The translations under genes were made by a program, and so were the position numbers. Below the pieces are notes generated by a model, which ran no database searches, had not been told where the DNA came from, and worked only from the letters and a program-made list of their open reading frames with translations. From the NCBI GenBank assembly GCA_018818855.1, contig JAHIRI010000080.1, forward strand, positions 1 to 5,501: a DNA stretch of 5,501 nt, given 5' to 3'. Numbering within the stretch: position 1 is the stretch's first letter; the number at the start of each line of letters is the position of its first letter. Shown in pieces: positions 4,772 to 5,501 of this stretch. This DNA is from Patescibacteria group bacterium (GTDB lineage: Bacteria > Patescibacteriota > Patescibacteriia > XYB2-FULL-38-15).

Positions 4772-4799
4772 ATCATAACAGAAACAGAAAAAAAGACAA
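4772..4799 (-). promoter_or_regulatory. Sigma70-type promoter of ndk
   Basis: Minus strand: -35 TTGTCT (4799-4794, four of six), a 16-base spacer rich in T, -10 TATGAT (4777-4772, five of six). The start would be near 4765, giving a leader of about 28 bases before the ndk ATG. It lies in the 80-base gap after the MBL-fold gene, where no terminator hairpin is visible. Confidence 0.6.
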
Positions 4800-4817
4800 G
4801 TTTTTTTATTTTAACCA

Positions 4818-5501
4818 CTATTTTAATTTTAGCTCCACTCCATCGCTTAAAAATCTAATGTCTCCGTCCTGATCAGTTCTAAAAATCTCAACACCATTTT
4901 TTTCCAGACGGTTCAAAATCGTTTTGTTGGGGTGGCCAAAAGTATTTTTCGCGCCAACCGAAATCACGGCGAATTTTGGCTGTACTTTTTCCAAAAAATT
5001 TTGACTCGTGGCGTTTCTGCTACCATGATGCCCGACTTTTAAAACATCTGCTTTTAAATCAACGCCTCTCGCGATCATTTTTTCCTCTGCTTCTTCCTCG
5101 GCATCGCCGGTAAAAAGAAATGACGTGTCTCCAAAAATTAATTTAGCAACAATTGAGGTGCTGTTTAAATCGTCTGGCTGTTTGCCGACAAAATTTTCCA
5201 CCGGATAAAAAATCTCCATTTTTAAATTTTCTCCAAAATCTAATATCTGCCCGGCACTCACAATTTCCATAGGGATATTTTGATTTTTAATTTCTTCGAG
5301 CCAGGCCAAATAATCTGGCGTGGAATTAATCGCGCCCGTGGTTAAAATTTTTTTTACTTCGTAACGTTTTAAAACTTCAATCAATCCAACCAAATGATCA
5401 GCATGCGGATGAGTTAATATCATCAAATCAATTTCCCTATCATAGAACGGCATATTTTCGCCAAGTTTTTCCACTACAGCATTTGTCGGTCCGCCGTCAA
5501 T
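4818..5501 (-). CDS. ComEC-like MBL-fold metallohydrolase, N-terminus outside the window
   Basis: The frame is open to the window edge, giving 227 residues ending at TAG 4818; a GTG at 5474 is internal, because the frame upstream reads IDGGPTNAVVEKL, a normal part of the fold. Seen (counting from the edge): DGG (2-4), ILTHPHADH (28-36) with metal ligands H31, H33, D35 and H36, DLNSTSIVAKL (111-120), FLFTGDAEEEAEEKM with D133, KVGHHGSRNA (156-165) with H158, and the terminal FGHPN with H190. This order and spacing match the C-terminal metallo-beta-lactamase domain of ComEC/Rec2, the DNA-uptake channel, where it is thought to act as a nuclease, and also stand-alone ComEC-like hydrolases. Whether membrane ComEC regions precede it cannot be seen. 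A stand-alone secreted or anchored form is a fair alternative. Confidence 0.9.
   Translation of the reverse strand: MDGGPTNAVVEKLGENMPFYDREIDLMILTHPHADHLVGLIEVLKRYEVKKILTTGAINSTPDYLAWLEEIKNQNIPMEIVSAGQILDFGENLKMEIFYPVENFVGKQPDDLNSTSIVAKLIFGDTSFLFTGDAEEEAEEKMIARGVDLKADVLKVGHHGSRNATSQNFLEKVQPKFAVISVGAKNTFGHPNKTILNRLEKNGVEIFRTDQDGDIRFLSDGVELKLK

Noticed and set aside
1..5501. UGA recoded as glycine (Gracilibacteria-type code)
   Set aside because: No in-frame TGA occurs in any of the large genes over well above a thousand codons, whereas recoding lineages use it often.

Overview
The window looks like a piece of a Candidate Phyla Radiation (Patescibacteria) chromosome. This is inferred from several things seen together: an AT-rich background (two sampled lines of ndk are about 37-38% GC), very tight gene spacing, mostly absent Shine-Dalgarno sequences, a tRNA gene without an encoded CCA end, and enolase and nucleoside diphosphate kinase proteins with unusual sequences. 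UGA is not needed as a sense codon in any of the large genes, so the standard bacterial code applies and the UGA-recoding lineages (Absconditabacteria, Gracilibacteria) are unlikely. Every supported gene lies on the minus strand, so the order of transcription is from high to low coordinates.

Region by region, in transcription order: (1) 5501-4818 is the C-terminal part of a ComEC-like metallo-beta-lactamase-fold hydrolase whose start lies outside the window. (2) 4800-4132 is a sigma70-type promoter and a 201-residue nucleoside diphosphate kinase with an internal insertion, followed at 3999-3970 by a perfect 12-bp hairpin that is probably its terminator. (3) 3905-3480 is the unusual part: an isolated stretch of about 56% GC with two tiny unrecognised genes (55 and 54 codons), each with a near-perfect Shine-Dalgarno sequence and overlapping each other, then a hairpin showing a Shine-Dalgarno-like sequence in its loop, then a strong intrinsic terminator. 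(4) 3449-3379 is tRNA-Pro(GGG); its likely promoter overlaps the preceding terminator, and its 5' leader and 3' trailer are complementary, so the acceptor helix is extended by 13 pairs. (5) 3331-1 is a compact five-gene run: a conserved 159-residue protein with a CPAC motif, a 104-residue four-helix membrane protein, a membrane-anchored DUF4230 protein, an HD-domain phosphohydrolase of the dGTPase/SAMHD1 type, and enolase (C-terminus outside the window). The gaps are only 3, 5, 18 and 11 bases, so it is probably one operon.

Functionally, the recognisable genes are housekeeping: glycolysis (enolase), nucleotide balance (Ndk and a likely dNTP/nucleotide phosphohydrolase), DNA uptake or a related hydrolase (ComEC-like), and translation (tRNA-Pro). 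The parts not explained by known families are the GC-rich mini-operon with its RNA hairpins and the fully self-paired tRNA precursor. No transposase, integrase, CRISPR array or phage gene is seen.
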